A DNA stretch of 64,000 bases from Sorex araneus (lineage: Eukaryota > Chordata > Mammalia > Eulipotyphla > Soricidae): contig NC_073306.1 of NCBI RefSeq assembly GCF_027595985.1, positions 101,786,984 through 101,850,983 on the forward strand, given 5' to 3'. Below are positions 59,901 to 64,000 of the stretch, in pieces. The position numbers and the translations under genes are program-made. Under the pieces are notes generated by a model. The model was not told the DNA's origin. It searched no databases and saw only the letters and a program-made list of their open reading frames with translations. Numbering within the stretch: the stretch's first letter is position 1; each line of letters begins with the position of its first letter.

Positions 59901-61700
59901 GAATGGATGTTAGATCTTATCAAATGCTTTATCTGCATCTATTGATATGATCATATGTTTATTTTAAAATTTTATTGATAAATGAATTATGTTGATTAAC
60001 TTGAGAATGTTAAATAATCCTTGTATTCCTGGGATGAATCCCACTTGGTCATAGTGTATGATATTTTTGATGAGTTGTTTGATTCTATTGGCTAATATTT
60101 TGTTGAGGATCTTTGCATCTGTGTTCATTGGGGATATATGACTGTAATTTTCTTTATTTGTCATATCTCTGTCTGCTTTTATTATTAGGGTGACATGTAT
60201 CTCATAGAAACTGTTTGGGAGTGCTTCTGTTTCTTCAGTTTCCTGGAAGAGCTTAAAAAGTACAGGCAATAGGTGTTCTTTAAAGGTTTATAAGAGTTCA
60301 CAAGTGAATTTTGATTATTGTTTCAATTTCCTTGATAGTTGTAGGTCTATTCAGGTATTCCAAGTCATCTTGGTTCAGCCTTGGGAGGTTATAGAAATCC
60401 ACGAATTTCTCCATTTCTTCTAGGTTCTCTTATTTCATGGCATACAGCTTCTCAAAATAATTTCTGATCTTTTGAATTTATGTGATATCTGTTGTGATGT
60501 CCCTCTTCTCATTTCTGATTTGGTTTATTAAGTTCTCTATCTTTCTTTGTGAGTCTTGCTAGTGGTTTATCTATCTTATTTATATTTTCAAAGAACAAGC
60601 TTTTGGTTTCATTGAACTTTTGTTCAGCTTGTTGATTTCTGCTTTAAGTTTTGCTATTTCTTTCTTCCTGCCTGACTTGGGCTCCTTTTGTTGGTGATTT
60701 TCTAAGATCTTAAAATGCGAAGTGAAGTTTGTTTATGTGGACCCTCTCTTCCTTCCTGATAAATGCTTGCAGAGCTATAAACTTTTCTCTCACCACTACT
60801 TTAGCTGTGTCCCACAAGTTCTGATAGCTCATGCCCTCATTTCATTTGTTTCTAGGAATCTTTTGATTTTTTCTTTTATATTCTCTTTAACCCATTGGTT
60901 CTTCAGCAATGAGCTGTTTATTTTACAACTATTCAATTTGATTGTCCACTTATGTATGTAATTAACTTCTATTTTTAGTGCATTGTGGTCTGAAAAGATA
61001 GTTGATACTATTTCTATATTCTTGATATTATTGAGATATGTTTTGTGGCTCAGCATGTGCTCTATCTTGGAAAATGTTCCATATGAGTTGTAGAAGACTG
61101 TGTATTTGGATTTTGGGGAATGATAAATCTACTAGCCCTCTTCCTTCCATTTCATTTTTCAGAGCCAGTACTTCCTTGCTGAGTTTTAGTCCCATTGATC
61201 TATCAACAGATTACAAGGTGATGTTGAAGTTTCCGACTACTATTGTGTTGCTATCAGTGTCCTCCTTGAAGTCTACTAGCAGTTGCTTCAGGTATTTGTT
61301 GGTCCCTCAATTTGTGTGCATATGTCTAGGAGTATAATTTCTTTCTTATTATCCCTTGATCATCAAAAAATGGCCTTCATTGTTTCTTCTAATCTTTTTC
61401 AGCCTGAAATCTATGTTGTCAGATACTAGTATGACCTGCCTGACTTTTCTGAAGGAATTGTTTGCTTTAAGAATTGTTTTCCATCCTTAGACGTTGAGTC
61501 TGTGTCTGCTCCTATTGTCCAAATGTGTTTCTTATAGGCAGCAGAATGTTGAATTCAGTTTTTAATCCATTTTACCACTCTGTATCTTAATTGGTGCATT
61601 TATATAACTGATGTTGAGAGAGATTATTGTCATGGGGTTTTGTGCCATCTTTCTGTAGAATTTTGTTGTGTTTGTGGGGTTTGTCTTGTTTGACATTAAC
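57000..61700 (-). pseudogene. L1 ORF2 remnant (endonuclease and reverse transcriptase)
   Basis: On the minus strand the endonuclease end is seen at 60829-61056 with the catalytic-type SDHN motif (VSTIFSDHNALKIEVNY). Reverse-transcriptase text follows: [20 protein letters not shown] and [15 protein letters not shown] at 59964-60269. Next is [19 protein letters not shown] at 59545-59763. The last is the palm motif, where the family has FADD; here the second aspartate is changed to glycine, so catalysis would be lost even without the stops. The frame is further cut by the insert at 58669-59578. The C-terminal domain near 57000-57400 is degraded. Confidence 0.82.
58669..59578 (-). mobile_element. 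910-bp retroelement inside L1 ORF2, related to the 34136 element
   Basis: TTGTTTCTAAGAGGTTT before (58652) and TTATTTCTAGGAATTT after (59579) are the aged duplication of the L1 target. A T-rich start at 58669 marks its 3' end. On the minus strand TGCTGAAAAATTCAGGTATG, GGTTTTGTGACTGATATCT and CCCATCTCCCTGTGCTTCC align with the 3' part of the 34136-37519 element. A ~48-bp segment occurs twice in direct orientation (about 59158-59206 and 59525-59573), so the copy has an internal duplication. A frame at 59234-59485 (minus, 83 codons, Lys/Ser-rich) is of unknown meaning. Confidence 0.7.
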
Positions 61701-61973
61701 CACATCAGTTCCTTCATTTAAAGTTGATTTTTAGTCTATGAAGCTCCTGAGGTGTTATTTATCCATGAAGTTGTGAGTTGTTCCTTCAAATCTGAATGAG
61801 AGTCTAACAGGCATTCATTTCATTGAGTTTTTTCACTGTATTTCACCACTGTCTTTGGGCCTGGAGTGCTTCAACTGATAAGTCTTCCATAAATCTAAGA
61901 GATGCTTAGATGTGATGTGATTTTCTTCTTTCATATTGTTGATTGCAATATTGTTATTCTATCTATGGCATTT

Positions 61974-62319
61974 TGTGGAAGTCGATGTGGAGGTCTCGTT
62001 CTGTTCAGCAGGGAGAACCCTTCGTAGGGAGCAGCCGAAAGAACAGACGCAGAGCCCGGAGGAGGGAGAAAAGGCAGAAAAGGCGTTTATTCTATGGCAG
62101 TTACGGTATTTATACCTCCCTGTTGGGAGGAGGTGGTGCCAGGACCCCCAATAGAAATGCAGGGTGTGGCACGGGATTTAGCTAGTAATAAACAAATGCT
62201 GACAGGATAAGATCAGTAAGATTAGGAGTGGCAACCTTTGCTAGGTGTGGCATGGGGTTAGCTAGTGATTAAACAAATAGTGACAGGATAAGATCAGTAA
62301 GGTAAAATGGCTCCCTACA
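61974..62319 (-). mobile_element. solo LTR of an ERV2/ERVK-like endogenous retrovirus
   Basis: The 346-bp segment begins TG and ends CA on either strand reading (TGTAGGGAGCC on minus) and is flanked by a perfect 6-bp duplication, GCATTT (61968-61973 and 62320-62325). Six bases is the usual size for ERV2-class integrases. On the minus strand a TATA box (GGTATAAATACC) is followed by an AATAAA signal (TAGAATAAACGCC) and a U5-like end. U3 carries a direct duplication of about 58 bp (62163-62220 and 62244-62301). No internal retroviral genes are present, so it arose by LTR-LTR recombination. It splits ORF1 of the surrounding L1 and is therefore younger than that L1. Confidence 0.9.
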
Positions 62320-62325
62320 GCATTT

Positions 62326-62900
62326 GTTGTTCTGATTACGATGTGTCTTGGAGTCTTTTTTATTAGGATTCTTTGGGCTTCTTGGATCTGGATGCCTGCA
62401 TTATTCAGCTCTGGAAACTTTTTAGCAATGATGTCTTTAACTATTACTACCTCATTGGGGTTGCCTCCCTGTCCTTGGTACTCTGATATTTTTATGTTGT
62501 TTCTCATGAATTCATCCCATATATATCTTGCCATTTTTGAGCTATTTTGAGGTTTTTTTTTCAATCTTCTGTTGTTGCCTAGATGCAGAAGGAGCTCATC
62601 TTCAAGCTCACTGATTCTGTCTTCGATTCTTGTCATTCTAATGTTGAGGACACCCACTGAGTTTTTTATTTAATTTGTCAAGTTTTTAATTAGTGATACT
62701 TCTGTTTGTAGTTATTTAATTTATGCTCATTTCTTTCCATATTTTACTGTCTATTTCACTGTTTCTTTCATATCCTCTTGTATTTTATTAGATGTCCTTT
62801 ATACTGTTTATTTGAGCTCATTAAACATCCTTACCAAATTTCATCTCTGAAATCTTTATCAGAGATAGTGTGTATGTGGATATTCCCTGCTGAGACTTCA
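62326..62900 (-). pseudogene. L1 ORF1 remnant (nucleic-acid chaperone)
   Basis: On the minus strand a coiled-coil-like segment (MTRIEDRISELEDELLL) is followed by RRM-like text (GNPNEVVIVKDIIAKKFPEL, GIQIQEAQRI, TPRHIVIRTT). In L1 this protein forms trimers that coat L1 RNA. The LTR at 61974-62319 cuts it right after TPRHIVIRTTNA. The N-terminal half before 62660 is degraded by stops. Confidence 0.8.
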
Positions 62901-63202
62901 GGGCCCTTTTCTTCATCCACACTTTGTGGTGGGGTTTTCACTGTTTCTCCATGATGCTGTGGTAATATGGAGGTGGATTCTTCCAATTCATTATTAGCCT
63001 CCTCCTCTCACTGCCAGGGAAGCCTCTGGGCTAATTTGGTAGATGGTAGTCTCCTCTTTCCACTTCAAAGATATTACCTTCCTCTTTGGTGCTCCTGTGT
63101 GACTTGTGTGGGGCCTCTAGTGTTGATTCAGAGAACGTGTTCTTTTGGATTAGGGCTGTACAGATTCTTGTGCTCACTATTATTTTTGGTGAGTTCTGGG
63201 GG

Positions 63203-63289
63203 TATTGTGATTGGAATAGGCTAGTGGACTCTTGGCCTATTGTGACTTGGGTAGCCAAGAGCCCACTAGCCTAGTCACAATAGGCCAAG
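63203..63289. repeat. overlapping inverted repeats in L1 5'UTR
   Basis: CTTGGCCTATTGTGACT (63231-63247) is an exact reverse complement of 63273-63289. GGCTAGTGGACTCTTGGC (63219-63236) pairs with 63254-63271 with one mismatch, and the pairing can extend outward. The two stems share bases 63231-63236, so only one can form at a time. Confidence 0.85.
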
Positions 63290-63536
63290 CCCTCATAAGA
63301 GTTTGTTAAAGAAGGCTGAGACATGTGTCCAATGCACTATGAGAAGGGAAATTAACTGGCGGTCACGTGAGCTGTTTGCTGTTGCTTCATGCCATACTAC
63401 CCAGGGGGCCATGCCTCCAGCTGCTGGTGTATCCATGAAAGGAGGGGCCACACATTGGTGCAGATCCTGTATTATAGTTCGATTCCCACTGCTGACATAC
63501 TTCTAAAAACAAAGGTGATTAAGTTCCATTTTTAAT

Positions 63537-63830
63537 CTAGCTACTTACACTGGTCTGTCGTTGTCTTTGACTTTTGTCATTCTGAGTATAATGTGCCTTA
63601 GAGTTTCTCTATTTGGGCCTATATTGACTATGACTCTTTTAGCCTCTTGAATCTCTGTGCCTTTACTCCTCAACTCTAGGAAGTTCTTATCTATGATTCC
63701 TTTTACTAGTGGTTCTTTACTATATTTGTCTTCCCATTCTTCAGGTACTGATGATTCTTTACATTGTTTCTTACCTGGTTGCTCTTGAACTCCTTCCATA
63801 GTTTTCTGGTAGGCTGTTTATTTCTTTTCA
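63537..63830 (-). pseudogene. second L1 ORF1 remnant, different lineage
   Basis: On the minus strand: PLVKGIIDKNFLELRSKGTE, IQEAKRVIVNIGPNRETLRH, IILRMTKVKDNDRPV. This is the RRM/C-terminal start of an L1 ORF1 protein clearly different from the one at 62326. It is the target into which the full-length L1 inserted, or an abutting fragment. It continues toward 63830 with a degraded N-terminal part. Confidence 0.75.
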
Positions 63831-63913
63831 GATGTGTTTCCATCTTCTCTTCTTTGTAGAAGTTTCCTGAATCTCATCTTGTGCTAAAAAACTTCTGCCA
63901 TGGGGCACGATCA

Positions 63914-63938
63914 GGGGAGAGCCCTGTTGGCTCTCCCC
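63914..63938. repeat. GC-rich perfect hairpin, 10-bp arms
   Basis: GGGGAGAGCC, loop CTGTT, GGCTCTCCCC. Followed by G-rich text (CTGGGGGTTCAGGGGGTTGG) up to the window edge. May belong to the 5'UTR of the L1 whose ORF1 is at 63537, on the minus strand. Confidence 0.85.
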
Positions 63939-64000
63939 ATCAATCGCCCTGGGGGTTCAGGGGGTTGGTCCCTGGCCTCTCACCCAGCCGGAGCACCCCG

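Larger units (their letters stand above)
56520..63519 (-). mobile_element. full-length L1, inactivated and interrupted
   Basis: A perfect 17-bp duplication, TAAGTTCCATTTTTAAT (56503-56519 and 63520-63536), shows that the 7.0-kb stretch is one insertion. Removing the 910-bp insert and the LTR plus its 6-bp repeat leaves about 5.7 kb. On the minus strand the order is 5'UTR (about 62900-63519), ORF1 (62326-62900), ORF2 (about 57000-61700) and 3'UTR with an AT-rich end at 56520-57000. A (TA)n run at 56937-56968 lies in the 3' part. Many stops and frameshifts make it dead. The 3'UTR is more diverged than in the short L1s, so this is an older subfamily. Confidence 0.88.

Overview
The window looks like gene-poor nuclear DNA from a shrew, most likely the common shrew Sorex araneus or a close relative. 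Three observations support this. (1) Dozens of copies of a tRNA-derived SINE match what I know as the shrew SOR family: A box near TAGCACAGCGGG, B box near GGTTCGATCC, and an A-rich tail. (2) Three pieces of an RTE-type LINE carry a protein signature ([25 protein letters not shown]) that is typical of nematode RTE elements. An element of this kind, RTE1_Sar, has been described from the common shrew as a horizontal transfer; that is recalled, not checked. (3) Mammalian L1, MaLR and ERV2-like elements are present. I see no functional protein-coding exon, tRNA, rRNA or other RNA gene. The only cellular gene is a broken retrocopy of the Sm-B/N protein gene at 54075-54935.

Layout. 1-15350 is mostly AT-rich unique sequence with old L1M and MLT1 remnants, a young L1 3' end and several SINEs. 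15351-34063 is denser in SINEs and includes an L1M stretch (21670-23185) hit by three SINEs and the first RTE fragment (24719). 34136-37519 is a nest: a 1.2-kb L1-tailed element containing two truncated L1s in opposite orientations. 37535-40332 is unique. 40347-53960 holds many RTE-tailed elements, L1-tailed non-autonomous elements, long microsatellites and two more RTE fragments. 54075-56502 has the Sm pseudogene and an unusual purine-rich block. 56520-63519 is one full-length but dead L1 on the minus strand, flanked by a perfect 17-bp target-site duplication and itself hit by a 910-bp retroelement and a solo ERV LTR. Another L1 ORF1 remnant and a strong GC hairpin close the window.

How the elements work together. 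Two retroposition machineries appear to have acted here. L1 leaves A-tails and long target-site duplications, and would move the A-tailed SINEs and a set of 0.75-1.2 kb L1-tailed elements. RTE would move a second set. The key observation is that one tRNA-like head occurs with two different 3' ends. Some copies have an A-rich tail (L1 type). Others have a ~125-bp body followed by ~57 bp copied from the last codons of the RTE ORF and a GACAGT/TACAGT repeat (RTE type). Larger elements with the same RTE-like end (431 and 569 bp) have their own target-site duplications and different 5' parts, and two RTE-tailed copies show 5' inversions of the twin-priming kind. All family names rest on pattern recognition, since no database search was possible. 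SINE and LINE boundaries without an observed duplication are good to about 10-30 bases.
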